From Lineus longissimus (lineage: Eukaryota > Nemertea > Pilidiophora > Heteronemertea > Lineidae), in the NCBI RefSeq assembly GCF_910592395.1, contig NC_088319.1, forward strand, positions 17,858,001 through 17,922,000: a stretch of DNA of 64,000 nt. Direction: 5' to 3'. The notes beneath the pieces are model-generated. The model made no database searches. It saw only the letters and a program-made list of their open reading frames with translations, and was not told where the DNA came from. The translations under genes were made by a program, and so were the position numbers. Positions 50,301 through 55,445 of the stretch are shown piece by piece; the first letter of the stretch is position 1, and each line of letters starts with the position of its first letter.

Positions 50301-52449
50301 TCTTAATCGGCTGAACCACTCACCATTGCTGTCAAGAACCCAACAAAAAATGTCAGGACCCATTTCACCAAGCCGACTTTATTATATGACCACTGAAATA
50401 ACAAGAAAACAGAAAGGTGACCATTTGTCGGGGTTAGCGTTGGGTCAGAGTTGTCAGGAAATAAGACATTAATTTGTCAAAATTTGTCAAAATTTTCAAA
50501 GTCAAAAAAGTTTGGGGACTGATGATATTGGTTCGTTTTAAGCAGAAAACAAAAAAAACCAGTGAAAACTTTTTTTGGACTTAGAAATTTTTTCCAGGTT
50601 AGGGTGAGGGTTAGCAGATTTCATCCATCAAAGAGTTACTAACCTTGCTTTGATAGACTTCGTTGGCCATTTCATTGAAAGGTTCGTTGTGGCACTGGTC
50701 ATAGTCAAGGCTCTGAAAAGTAGCGTTATTTAAAACTCATCGAATAAGCAATGCAGGATGGAAGTTAAACAGAATATAAGATGCAATTCCTGCCATAGTA
50801 ACAACTGCCAGTACATGGGACTTGAACTGCATCGTCAAACCCATCTTTGGATCCCATCTGTTTGGAATAGGTTCCTTAATCAAGGAAGACACTTGATTCA
50901 AACTATTCTGATTTCAAAATGTGATACCTCAAAATCCTTCTGTGGGATAATACTATGTACATTGCCATGTTGTCCATCCTCTGTCTGCTGATCCTGAAAA
51001 AAAACAGAAGAATTTTAGGAATCCATGACCTGAAGATGTTTCCTTGGCAATACCACTGGACCTGCTGGTGTGTTCAACCAAAGGACAGTGAGTTCAGAAA
51101 TCAAATCCACTTTAGGATTAGGGTGAGCTGAAGTTGGCTTCTTGGCGATACCTCTGGACCAGCTGGTGTGGTCAACCAAAAGACCAAATACACTTTAGGA
51201 TTGGGGTGAGCTGAAGTTGGCTTCTTGGCGATACCTCTGGACCAGCTGGTGTGGTCAACCAAAGGACCAAATACACTGTAGGATTAGGGTGAGCTGAAGT
51301 TGGCTTCTTGGTTCAGCTTTCAGTTAAGGCACGACATTTTCTTTTGGGCCTCAGGTACATGTATATAAGAACAGACTCCCGCCCTTTAAATGAGCATTCA
51401 CTACATTTTAAAAGAGTTCTAATTGCTTTAGGATTTGGAGGTCTAACCAAAATAGCGGTCAACCCTTAAATCCCACCCCTTTTGAGTTTGCTGGCATACT
51501 TTTCTTCCCAAACCCCTGTTATGTTACAATGATAATTACAATGTAATCATCATGCTCAAAATCAATTAATGAAAAATAAGGTTGTTGCAATATCAACCAA
51601 ATGAGTTCAAATAAAGTGTGATTTGATAGACTGAATCTGGTTACTGGACTCAAAATGAAGTGAAGTTTTTCAAAAAGCCAACCGATGGCAAGACCCTTGC
51701 CGTTCACTAGACTGGTCAGTGATGTGGATTGACAGTGAATCCACTAAGGCTCACTCCACAGCTCTCCTCGGAGGGTTTGGTATACAACCCTGCCTGGGTT
51801 TTTTTGTGATTGTGGGAATGCCCAACCCTAACCTGCAGCCAGTGTGGCGATGCAATGGAATAGGTCCACTCTGTAGGCCTACAACCAAAGACAAGAAGAA
51901 GACGACGTCTATACACATCTGTTTACACCTGAAGCCAATTGATAAATGATATCAATAGCCCATATGATGGAACCCATAGGCCTACCTGCCCTCATTTTCA
52001 TGTCCTCGTCTCAACCTCCTTGCGCGCACCAATTGCATCCTCTCATGATCTAGCAAAAAAGTGGGCAAACTGGGTCCTACATTGACATTGCCCACTGGCT
52101 CTGCACTAAGCGTAGGTAGCCCACATTCGACCATTTACATTACCTATCAGGACCCATAAACTTTGATAGTTTAGGATACAGCAGGCTCAGGATGTCCAGG
52201 TCGACAAGGAGCAGGAATGCGGAAGGAAATGAAACTTGAAATGATGACCATTTTGACACAAAAAATGAAACTGCTCCCTAAGTAGGAAATGGACCAATAA
52301 CACACAAGATGAATATGTTAGGAACATAAAACATGAGCAGGGCAAGATATTGACACCCTTACATTTCCCCCTCTCTCCCCCAAACTTTCATAAAATCGTC
52401 GTCTGCTAGGGATACAACAAGGGCAGCAGCAGCCACGTGCTTCAGCCAT
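11184..52449 (-). CDS. CLCN6: CLCN6, endolysosomal chloride/proton exchanger ClC-6 (21 coding exons)
   Basis: ClC-6 is a dimeric 2Cl-/H+ antiporter of late endosomes. Joining exons 52449-52363, 50993-50928, 50712-50644, 50392-50324, 49892-49719, 49306-49180, 48725-48552, 48397-48312, 48142-48017, 47726-47560, 47301-47211, 46947-46830, 46583-46430, 46198-46039, 45226-45120, 44552-44360, 41745-41582, 40774-40651, 12567-12460, 12082-11957 and 11306-11184 gives 870 residues. All introns are GT-AG and all phases agree. Landmarks are a cytosolic N-terminus with Cys cluster CCCPCC (6-12), GSGIPE at 160-165, gating Glu204 in [10 protein letters not shown], proton Glu271 in [13 protein letters not shown] in exon 13, and helix R Tyr570 in GIYDIH. 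CBS1 lies in exon 16 and CBS2 in exons 19-21. Exon-by-exon agreement with human ClC-6 as I know it is high, and better than with ClC-7. Oddities: exon 7 is partly triplicated, the exon 18 donor is duplicated, and intron 18 is 28 kb long. Confidence 0.96.
11957..12082 (-). CDS. CLCN6: CLCN6 exon 20 (CBS2)
   Basis: Residues 789-830, phase 0/0. DVTPYMNP and the CBS2 core [13 protein letters not shown] are nearly identical to vertebrate ClC-6. Confidence 0.95.
12126..12300. repeat. 73-bp tandem repeat in CLCN6 intron 19
   Basis: About 2.4 copies of a 73-bp unit starting GATGGTTGTACTRAACC, in the short intron between exons 19 and 20. A disrupted inverted copy of the same unit lies at 12690-12842 in the next intron upstream. 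Confidence 0.92.
12460..12567 (-). CDS. CLCN6: CLCN6 exon 19 (linker before CBS2)
   Basis: Residues 753-788, phase 0/0. It begins [20 protein letters not shown] and corresponds to the vertebrate segment that ends in YPRYPDI. Its acceptor is the far end of the 28-kb intron. Confidence 0.93.
12690..12842. repeat. Split inverted copy of the 73-bp unit
   Basis: GACAAAGGTTTCTCAATA at about 12691 and CTAGGGCAGGCTTTACTGAT at about 12808 are the reverse complements of consecutive parts of the 12126-12300 unit. About 95 bp of unrelated DNA separates them. Confidence 0.7.
12922..13098. repeat. 59-bp tandem repeat, 3 copies
   Basis: Three near-identical copies of a 59-bp unit (core AGTATTGACAGTGCCCCCTC) in CLCN6 intron 18. 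Confidence 0.93.
13100..16290. other. CLCN6 intron 18, left part
   Basis: Mostly unique AT-rich DNA. The one stretch that stands out is a minus-strand frame of 91 codons at 15396-15671. It has coding-like composition and contains [20 protein letters not shown], but I see no clear ATG context, splice partner or family. A GGTATAAAGGG at about 14763 has no start exon after it. Nothing else is supported. Confidence 0.5.
16291..16412 (+). CDS. Possible exon of a nested Cys-rich protein, part 1
   Basis: The open segment begins after GTACGTTCAG and runs [16 protein letters not shown], then ..[14 protein letters not shown].., to a strong donor (CCCAG|GTAAGC), phase 2. A matching acceptor 165 bp downstream (TTTATCAACAG) continues in frame into 16578-16779. 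The N-terminus is not a convincing signal peptide, so an upstream exon may be missing. I do not recognise the protein. Confidence 0.3.
16578..16779 (+). CDS. Possible exon of a nested Cys-rich protein, part 2
   Basis: Joined to 16291-16412 it adds about 67 codons to a TGA and includes [20 protein letters not shown]. The pair would carry six cysteines. A second frame of this exon, which would enter in phase 0, is also open and Cys-rich, so the reading is uncertain. No poly(A) signal is obvious. It may be a decayed gene or chance. Confidence 0.25.
16932..18780. other. CLCN6 intron 18, no gene seen
   Basis: Unique AT-rich DNA leading up to the TATA box of the nested neuropeptide gene. I find no repeat or exon that I can support. 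Confidence 0.5.
18782..18787 (+). promoter_or_regulatory. TATA box of the nested NWYamide gene
   Basis: TATAAA in CAGTTTATAAAGTC. A TCAGAA initiator-like site lies about 29 bp downstream (18811) and the ATG follows at 18921, so the 5'UTR would be about 110 nt without introns. Confidence 0.55.
18921..18999 (+). CDS. NWYamide-type (NdWFamide-like) neuropeptide precursor, first coding exon
   Basis: The exon encodes a 20-residue hydrophobic signal peptide ([14 protein letters not shown]...TQA) with a standard cleavage site after TQA. NWYGKR follows directly, and the exon ends in phase 1 at donor G|GTAGGC. Removal of KR and conversion of the Gly would give the tripeptide Asn-Trp-Tyr-NH2. Molluscan NdWFamide precursors, as I know them, have the same order: signal peptide, then NWFGKR at once. 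The gene lies inside CLCN6 intron 18 on the opposite strand. The rest of the precursor is not certain. Phase-1 acceptors are seen at 19821 (close, 30 codons) and 37615 (far, 36 codons with two Cys). An intron right after the GKR site is common in such genes. Confidence 0.75.
19821..19912 (+). CDS. Possible second exon of the NWYamide gene
   Basis: An excellent acceptor (CTCTTTTCCTTTTAG) lies 0.8 kb after the first exon and is in the required phase. It opens [15 protein letters not shown] and about 15 more residues to TGA. Only one Cys is present, and an AATAAA falls inside the frame (19843). The splice signal is good but the protein content is unremarkable. Confidence 0.3.
19913..24420. other. 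CLCN6 intron 18, no gene seen
   Basis: Unique AT-rich DNA. Open frames at 19861-20179 and 23389-23622 (plus) and 20810-21013 (minus) have no codon bias or splice context that I trust. Confidence 0.5.
24421..24633. repeat. 45-bp minisatellite, ~4.7 copies
   Basis: Almost perfect copies of a 45-bp unit (start ATCAGTGTACTGTAACAAGG). Because 45 is a multiple of three the array is open in one frame, giving a 15-residue protein repeat. No start, signal or splice context supports expression. Confidence 0.95.
24640..25645. other. CLCN6 intron 18, no gene seen
   Basis: Unique sequence between two minisatellites; no exon or regulatory site recognised. Confidence 0.5.
25646..26802. repeat. 35-bp minisatellite, ~33 copies
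   Basis: About 1.16 kb of near-identical 35-bp units (core CCCAGTCACTTGCTACCGTG). The two units at each end read CTACCATG, while inner units read CTACCGTG. Inner variants CTACGGTG and GTGATAG are scattered, and GATAG units fall every third copy over part of the array, a short higher-order pattern. Confidence 0.97.
26803..31044. other. CLCN6 intron 18, no supported gene
   Basis: Unique AT-rich DNA with a run of 14 C at 29627-29640. Minus-strand frames at 27928-28119 and 28950-29138 and plus-strand frames at 28098-28367 and 29682-29927 lack start or splice support. Confidence 0.5.
31045..31300 (+). CDS. Possible terminal exon of a nested plus-strand gene
   Basis: After acceptor CTTGCACAG the frame (phase 2) runs 84 codons to TAG. 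Its second half is strongly basic and protein-like ([20 protein letters not shown], then [11 protein letters not shown] at the end), with dibasic KKDKR before it. AATAAA at 31454-31459 could end the transcript. It could close the NWYamide gene only through an intermediate exon (phase 1 to 2), which I did not find. Function unknown. Confidence 0.3.
31460..34090. other. CLCN6 intron 18, no gene seen
   Basis: Unique AT-rich DNA; short open frames only. Confidence 0.5.
34096..34103 (+). promoter_or_regulatory. TATA box of a second nested gene
   Basis: TATATAAG, with an initiator-like TTCATTCAG about 30 bp downstream (about 34129) and an ATG at 34159. The spacing is that of a canonical TATA/Inr core promoter. 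Confidence 0.5.
34159..34182 (+). CDS. Possible first coding exon (signal-peptide start) of a second nested gene
   Basis: ATG in AAACAAAATGATC context, then MIWLLVFM and a perfect donor ATG|GTAAGTGAG (phase 0). A very short first coding exon that cuts the signal peptide is common in small secreted-protein genes. Downstream plus-strand candidates are 37615-37724 and 38459-38650, with a poly(A) signal at 39785. Their phases (1) do not match directly, so at least one exon is unseen, or the acceptor at 38459 is shifted by two bases (CAGAG|GAT). Confidence 0.4.
34190..37614. other. CLCN6 intron 18, no supported gene
   Basis: Unique DNA with a short (CAAG)n run at about 35558. A Cys-containing plus-strand frame at 34776-34988 has a weak acceptor and donor. 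A minus-strand frame near 36600-36690 is short and unsupported. Confidence 0.45.
37615..37724 (+). CDS. Possible terminal exon with two cysteines, peptide-precursor-like
   Basis: A good pyrimidine tract (CCTCCTCCTCGTCACC) and TAG acceptor open a phase-1 frame of 35 complete codons to TAA. It contains [17 protein letters not shown] and ends [11 protein letters not shown] short acidic/basic tail with two cysteines is a common C-terminal design of small neuropeptide precursors. The phase fits the NWYamide first exon, but that would need an 18.6-kb intron spanning the second TATA gene. No close poly(A) signal. Confidence 0.35.
38459..38650 (+). CDS. Possible exon of the second nested gene, with stop
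   Basis: The acceptor CTGTCCATGTCTTTGCAG is strong. The frame (phase 1) gives 51 complete codons ([17 protein letters not shown], then [17 protein letters not shown]) to TAA at 38614. The exon then continues 34 nt to a donor (AAGAG|GTACGT). The matching acceptor CTTTCTCTTACAG at 38878 starts a last, mostly untranslated exon. The sequence is helical and amphipathic in look; family unknown. Confidence 0.35.
38879..39810 (+). other. Possible 3' terminal exon of the second nested gene
   Basis: Starts after a strong acceptor (TTTCTCTTACAG). It is open for 127 codons in one frame, but this would be 3'UTR if the stop at 38614 is used. AATAAA at 39785-39790 is followed by a GT/T-rich stretch (TGTATGTGATCTTCCCTTG). 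Confidence 0.3.
39902..40075. repeat. Degenerate ~70-bp tandem repeat
   Basis: Two to three diverged copies around TAGACTCTTC and CATTAGARGAGT motifs, next to the right end of CLCN6 intron 18. Confidence 0.55.
40472..40561 (-). CDS. CLCN6: Possible 90-nt cassette exon of CLCN6
   Basis: A GT-AG bounded minus-strand segment (acceptor TTGTCCTCAG, donor AAG|GTGATG) of exactly 30 codons, phase 0 at both ends, so it could be included or skipped between exons 18 and 19 without a frame change. It would add an acidic linker ([20 protein letters not shown] and ten more residues) in the loop before CBS2. It has no counterpart in human ClC-6 as I know it, and the 870-residue model omits it. Confidence 0.3.
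40613..40682 (-). repeat. Tandem duplication of the exon 18 5' splice site
   Basis: A 32-bp block covering the exon end GTGTGTTACAGTGAGAC and donor GTAAGTGA is present twice in a row. Donors lie at 40650 (used in my model, CCG|GTAAGT) and 40618 (TCG|GTAAGT). Using the second would add 32 nt and shift the frame. Confidence 0.85.
40651..40774 (-). CDS. CLCN6: CLCN6 exon 18
   Basis: Residues 711-752, phase 2/0. It carries the conserved [19 protein letters not shown] and GVCYSE, the strand and helix that lead from the CBS1-CBS2 linker into CBS2. Confidence 0.94.
41582..41745 (-). CDS. CLCN6: CLCN6 exon 17 (variable CBS linker)
   Basis: Residues 657-711, phase 0/2. [12 protein letters not shown] aligns with the basic vertebrate segment ILTRAGEQRKR. 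The rest (Ser/Glu/Arg-rich, [14 protein letters not shown]) is variable linker. Its acceptor CTTGTACAG lies only 16 nt from a 1.08-kb minisatellite. Confidence 0.9.
41761..42836. repeat. 43-bp hairpin minisatellite, 25 copies, in CLCN6 intron 16
   Basis: Twenty-five units of 43 bp. Each contains the inverted repeat CACCAAG-ACACT-CTTGGTG and differs at one site (AAACAGC, AAATACC or AAACACC). Units next to exon 17 are mixed. The distal nine are nearly all AAACACC, so homogenisation is uneven. In the CLCN6 pre-mRNA the array would be a row of hairpins directly before the exon 17 acceptor. Confidence 0.97.
42837..44359. other. CLCN6 intron 16, rest
   Basis: Unique AT-rich DNA. A ~45-bp doublet lies at about 43495-43565 (AAGTTGGTCTCCAT core). 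A phrase GGACTGATGATATTGGT-like at about 42875 recurs at about 50517. No exon seen. Confidence 0.6.
44360..44552 (-). CDS. CLCN6: CLCN6 exon 16 (CBS1)
   Basis: Residues 592-656, phase 2/0. [20 protein letters not shown] and [13 protein letters not shown] are the CBS1 motifs of the ClC-6 type. A Lys/Arg-rich end replaces the vertebrate NRGNEKEFMKG segment. Confidence 0.95.
45052..45094 (-). pseudogene. Partial duplicate of CLCN6 exon 15 inside intron 15
   Basis: On the minus strand it reads [13 protein letters not shown], a diverged copy of [12 protein letters not shown] from exon 15, about 108 bp further along and in the same orientation. It lacks exon 15's edges and has no convincing splice sites, so it is read as a relic of a small tandem duplication. 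Confidence 0.7.
45120..45226 (-). CDS. CLCN6: CLCN6 exon 15 (helix R to CBS1 linker)
   Basis: Residues 557-592, phase 0/2. [17 protein letters not shown] holds Tyr570, expected to be the helix R residue that closes the central anion site. [15 protein letters not shown] leads to CBS1. Donor CACAA|GTAAGT. Confidence 0.95.
46039..46198 (-). CDS. CLCN6: CLCN6 exon 14
   Basis: Residues 503-556, phase 2/0. [20 protein letters not shown] and [10 protein letters not shown] are transmembrane helices near the C-terminal end of the membrane domain, almost unchanged from vertebrates. Intron 14 (45227-46038) shows no other feature. Confidence 0.96.
46430..46583 (-). CDS. CLCN6: CLCN6 exon 13
   Basis: Residues 452-503, phase 1/2. 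[20 protein letters not shown] contains the conserved GLFVP motif that contributes to the anion pathway. Confidence 0.96.
46830..46947 (-). CDS. CLCN6: CLCN6 exon 12
   Basis: Residues 413-452, phase 0/1. [20 protein letters not shown] matches the long extramembrane ClC-6 loop. An N-glycosylation sequon (NAT) is near its start. Confidence 0.95.
47211..47301 (-). CDS. CLCN6: CLCN6 exon 11
   Basis: Residues 382-412, phase 2/0. [19 protein letters not shown] is a transmembrane helix, followed by [10 protein letters not shown]. Confidence 0.95.
47560..47726 (-). CDS. CLCN6: CLCN6 exon 10
   Basis: Residues 327-382, phase 0/2. [20 protein letters not shown] and KLLTVYRLK correspond to the helix and the basic loop before exon 11. 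Donor TTCAA|GTGAGA. Confidence 0.95.
48017..48142 (-). CDS. CLCN6: CLCN6 exon 9
   Basis: Residues 285-326, phase 0/0. [17 protein letters not shown] and [11 protein letters not shown] match the vertebrate protein. The short connecting loop differs. Confidence 0.95.
48312..48397 (-). CDS. CLCN6: CLCN6 exon 8 (proton glutamate)
   Basis: Residues 256-284, phase 1/0. [20 protein letters not shown] contains Glu271, the inner proton-transfer glutamate (Glu267 in human), which marks an exchanger rather than a channel. Confidence 0.96.
48552..48725 (-). CDS. CLCN6: CLCN6 exon 7 (gating glutamate)
   Basis: Residues 198-256, phase 1/1. [20 protein letters not shown] carries gating Glu204. [20 protein letters not shown] follows. 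Only this, the copy furthest downstream, continues into the full exon. Two truncated copies with identical acceptors lie upstream (48773-48837 and 48885-48949 regions). Confidence 0.95.
48654..48994 (-). repeat. 112-bp tandem triplication of intron 6 end plus exon 7 start
   Basis: Three copies of a 112-bp unit made of ~40 nt of intron 6 (pyrimidine tract and AG acceptor) and ~72 nt of exon 7, including [10 protein letters not shown]. Unit edges share GTTCC in intron and exon, a five-base microhomology. The length is not a multiple of three. Splicing to the first or middle acceptor shifts the frame, and the first reaches a TAG within the next copy. Confidence 0.95.
49180..49306 (-). CDS. CLCN6: CLCN6 exon 6 (selectivity motif)
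   Basis: Residues 156-198, phase 0/1. [18 protein letters not shown] carries Ser161 of the GSGIP motif (Ser or Pro here sets Cl- versus nitrate preference in the family). Confidence 0.96.
49719..49892 (-). CDS. CLCN6: CLCN6 exon 5
   Basis: Residues 98-155, phase 0/0. Helices around [17 protein letters not shown] and the long hydrophobic [28 protein letters not shown] matches the vertebrate EECSQKGC loop. Confidence 0.95.
50324..50392 (-). CDS. CLCN6: CLCN6 exon 4
   Basis: Residues 75-97, phase 0/0: a basic start and the first membrane helix, [14 protein letters not shown]. Confidence 0.93.
50644..50712 (-). CDS. CLCN6: CLCN6 exon 3
   Basis: Residues 52-74, phase 0/0. [15 protein letters not shown] matches the ClC-6/7 signature SLDYD near the N-terminus. 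Confidence 0.93.
50928..50993 (-). CDS. CLCN6: CLCN6 exon 2
   Basis: Residues 30-51, phase 0/0. [10 protein letters not shown] precedes SLDYD just as ILPRKDYE does in human ClC-6. Acceptor TTTTTTTCAG, donor GAG|GTATCA. Confidence 0.9.
51040..51330. repeat. ~83-bp tandem repeat in CLCN6 intron 1
   Basis: Three and a half copies of a unit containing GGCGATACCTCTGGACCAGC and GGGTGAGCTGAAGTTGGC. The first copy is diverged. The rest of intron 1 (51331-52362) is unique and shows no exon. Confidence 0.9.
52363..52449 (-). CDS. CLCN6: CLCN6 exon 1 (start)
   Basis: Residues 1-29, phase 0 out at [27 protein letters not shown] resembles the Cys-rich vertebrate N-terminus (MAGCRGSLCCCC...). The cysteines are candidates for palmitoylation (inference). 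Confidence 0.88.
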
Positions 52450-52810
52450 GATAAACAAACTTCATGATACTGATAGCCTCTAAATTTGGGAATATAAACT
52501 TTTATATTCCATTGATTATTGTATTTTATTTAATGATATTTTCATCAATGAAATAGAAATAATATAAATATTGAATTTTAGCTCACATGAGGTCCACAAA
52601 TGGTGATTTTACTTATGCAAATTTAGATTTTATTTTACTTCTGGTTTCAGAGGGTCAATGTTATTTTCAATCCACGATTGCAGGTCACCTGTTCCACGTG
52701 ACCGGAAAAACGTGTGATCGAACATAACATTAACCTATTGACCTTCAATTCGATCAATTCCATTGGTCAGCCGACTATCAACAACACATGCGCAGTTCGT
52801 TTTTCCGGTT
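52450..52810. promoter_or_regulatory. CLCN6 promoter and left part of a bidirectional promoter
   Basis: Upstream of the CLCN6 ATG lie a perfect 10-bp-arm palindrome (GGAATATAAA-CT-TTTATATTCC, 52489-52510) with TATA-like sequence on both strands, and CACGTGAC (52695-52702), which matches 8 of 10 positions of the CLEAR element used by TFEB/MITF factors at lysosomal genes. ACCGGAAA (ETS) follows at 52700, then ATGCGCA (NRF-1 half-site) at about 52789. The transposon at 52811 cuts this region from the promoter part at 54000-54095. Confidence 0.5.
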
Positions 52811-54008
52811 GGCAGGTCTATTCTACGGAATTCCCTATTCTACAGACCAAAGACTTTACAGACCTCGTTTTTTGGCTCTCACTTTTTTATTAGTGGAGAT
52901 TTTCATGAAATCTAAAGTGATATTAGACCAGAAACGGTTTCCGCATATGCTCAGAAATTTTAGTACTTGATTTTGAAGAAATAAAAGTCTGTAATTCCTA
53001 GAATTCTAAATAAGAAAAAACAGACCAACTTCAAAGGCAAATTAAACAATAAAACGAGATTGCAAGAAACGTCATCGTCCCTAAGATCCGTAAGCCAAGC
53101 AAAAAGAAGTTAAGACGAATAAGTAGCTGGCTTTTGAACCAGGAAATGGGCTTAGAAAGGGTTAAAGTGCCTTGCAAATAAATGAAATGGAGTCAGAAAG
53201 GGTTAAAGTATCGGGAGCCAGCATTTGAATAGGGAAGTGGAGTTATAGAGGGTTAAAATGCGTTAAGACGAATAAGTAGCTGGCTTTTGAACTGGGAAAT
53301 GGGCTTAGAAAGTGTTAAAGTGACTTGTAGCTGAATTGGGAGCCAGTATTTGAATCGGGAAATGGACTTATAAATGGCTAAAATGCGTTAAGACGAATAA
53401 GGAGTTGGCATTTTGAACCGGGAAATAGCGTCAGAAAGGGGTTAAAGTGACTGTAAATGAATCGGGAAATGGAGTTATAAAGGGTTAAAATGAGTTAAGA
53501 TGAATAAGGAGCTGGTATTTTGAACCGGGAAATGAGTCAGAAAGGGTTAAAGTCACTGATAGTTGAATCGGGGGCTTGGTAGGAAAGGGTTAAAACCACC
53601 AAGTTGAGTTATCGGACTGTGGAGGGTTAATATTTGAAAGAAATTTGAATTGGGACTGGGAAATGCTTAGCCCATTTCCTAGTTCCTTATTCGTACCCAA
53701 ACATACCATGTTTCAAAATGGGCACGAATAAGGAACTGGGAACTGGGAACTGGGAGCTAACTTCACAGACCCTGTCTAGTGTCTGGGGCATGATTTAGAA
53801 TGCTGAGAATTACAGACTTTTATTTCTTCAAAATCAAGGTACTAAAATTTAATGTTTTTCAAAAAAATTTTCTGAGCATATGCGGAAACTGTTTTTGGTC
53901 TAATATCACTTTAGATTTCATGAAAATCTCCATTAATAAAAAAGTGAGAGCCAAAAAATGAAGTCTGTAAAGTCGTTGGTCTGTAGAATAGACCCTGCCT
54001 TTCCGGTT
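52802..54008. mobile_element. Non-autonomous foldback element, probably Mutator-like (MULE)
   Basis: The element (52811-53999) has ~190-bp inverted ends starting GGCAG(G)GTCTATTCTAC and is flanked by a perfect 9-bp target duplication TTTCCGGTT (52802-52810, 54000-54008). Long inverted ends plus a 9-bp duplication are the hallmark of MULEs. The left end carries a ~17-bp extra stretch. The interior (53090-53620) consists of degenerate ~120-bp repeats (GTTAAGACGAATAAG and GGGAAATGG motifs) and codes for nothing. Matching open frames at the two ends are shadows of the inverted repeats. Confidence 0.85.
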
Positions 54009-54095
54009 CCGCCATGAAAGTTTCATTTTATCAATGTTTACAGTTTTTGTCCTCGCAAAATTCCCCAAAATGAGCCTCATGGTGATGTGATTCTC
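54009..54095 (+). promoter_or_regulatory. Right part of the split promoter, 5' of gene C
   Basis: Directly after the transposon the sequence reads TTTCCGGTTCCGCCATGAAA: an ETS site next to the reverse of a YY1-type ATGGCGG. This pairing is common at TATA-less housekeeping promoters. The gene C ATG follows at 54096. Confidence 0.4.
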
Positions 54096-54186
54096 ATGAT
54101 GGCTTCTGGATATACCCATATTTCGTATGGGAATAGGCCGAGAGAAGATCAGGAACCGCAGACAGATCCTGGAAAGGTGAATCGAG
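54096..54186 (+). CDS. Gene C exon 1 (unidentified membrane-type protein)
   Basis: ATGATGGCT opens MMASGYTHISYGNRPRED and a polar stretch to VNR, ending in phase 1 at CGAG|GTGAGA. It joins in phase to 55386-55445 and 58134 onwards. The protein begins with an ~80-residue polar, Pro-rich, probably cytosolic segment. I do not recognise the family. The gene is divergent from CLCN6. Confidence 0.65.
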
Positions 54187-54890
54187 GTGAGATTTCGGCT
54201 CAAAACGTTTCCGTCTGTAGCGAACGTACACATTTACACTAAGACTATAATGATGATATACAGTACTTTACTATAACACCTGCACAGCACTGCCTCAAGA
54301 TGGGCTTATGCTGGTATAATTCCATTATCTTCACAAGTGAATCGATGTAATGTATCTGCTGGCTGTGTTTCATGGTGATGATTGTATTCACATCATTCAC
54401 AAGGCATTGTCCATGAGATCATAATAATGAATTGAGCAGTCTGTCATGAACCAACCTGGCCTGCAGGCATAAATGATTAAATCAGAACAAAAGCTTGGTC
54501 TTGGATAGTGACTTGCCATTTCAAATATTAGACATAACTGTTGCGTTGTCTCTACTTGTAATGGTTTCATGAGGAATGCAATGCGATTGTGAACTACATG
54601 GTTGGTACGATAGGTCTAGTATTTGATCAAGATTAGGCTTGCAGAATTCAATATCAAATTGACAAATGAGCTCTTAATATCCCAATTAGGCCTACCCAAC
54701 AAAATATATGGCATTAAAACACCCTTGAGGTTGGGCGAGTGGTTTTATGGAGATAATTGGCTTAAATGTTGTGACTGTGTGGTAAATATTGTATGCACAA
54801 CGAAGGCAAATTATGGACAATTATGGATTTTCTAAAGTGTGTTGCTTCACTGTGTGTTGTCAGTACCCTTACCATCTGCACGTACAAGTA
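54187..54890. other. Gene C intron 1, left part
   Basis: Unique AT-rich DNA; nothing further recognised. Confidence 0.6.
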
Positions 54891-55372
54891 CAGTAGAACC
54901 TCCCTTAGCAGACACCTCTGCCAGGTGGACACCTCTACATATGGACACGTCAGGCCAGTCCCGATTTTTTCTAAGTCATTTCCAATAACAAAAACCTCTG
55001 TACGGTGGACACCTCTCATTATTAATCAATCAAAGGAGGCTGATTGACAAAAATTATGGTGTTTTTTTCACACATTATGACATGTCGAGGAGATTTTGCA
55101 ATAGGGGCACCTTTTGCTAGAGAGATTATTCACTCTCTGAGTTCCAAAGTAGCTCACGTCATTCAACGCAACATCACAAGCAAATACCAATCAGCCAACA
55201 GGTTTAAAGTTTCTACGCTAGATGTCGACACAGAGAAAACAAAGACCTGCAAGGTGGGAACTTCAAATCCACCTATCGGACGATTTGGCATAACCTCTCT
55301 ATTGCGGACACCTCTCTATTGTGGACACCTGGGCCCAGTCCCATGGGTGTCCGCAATAGAGAGGTTGTCCTG
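54891..55372. mobile_element. MITE with pogo/Tigger-like ends
   Basis: The left end starts CAGTAGAACCTCCCTTAGCA after TA. The right end is its inverted counterpart (GCGGACACC, CAATAGAGAGGTTGTCCTG). GGACACCTCT-type motifs repeat inside both ends. CAGTARAACCTC and GGACACCT are typical of pogo/Tigger elements. The right-hand TA is not preserved. It ends 13 bp before the acceptor of gene C exon 2. Confidence 0.65.
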
Positions 55373-55385
55373 AGATGCCTTTCAG

Positions 55386-55445
55386 AGTCATTTGTTTGGT
55401 CTCGTTCCTCCAACTACAAGGTACCGTACCAGTATGTCACTCAAG
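55386..55445 (+). CDS. Gene C exon 2
   Basis: Acceptor GATGCCTTTCAG and donor CAAG|GTGAGT. Phase 1/1, 19 full codons: SFVWSRSSNYKVPYQYVTQ. The split codons give Glu on entry and Gly on exit, both in frame with the neighbours, which is strong support for the gene model. Confidence 0.6.

Noticed and set aside
52788-54233. Two similar small proteins on opposite strands
   Set aside because: Both are translations of the inverted ends of the Mutator-like element.
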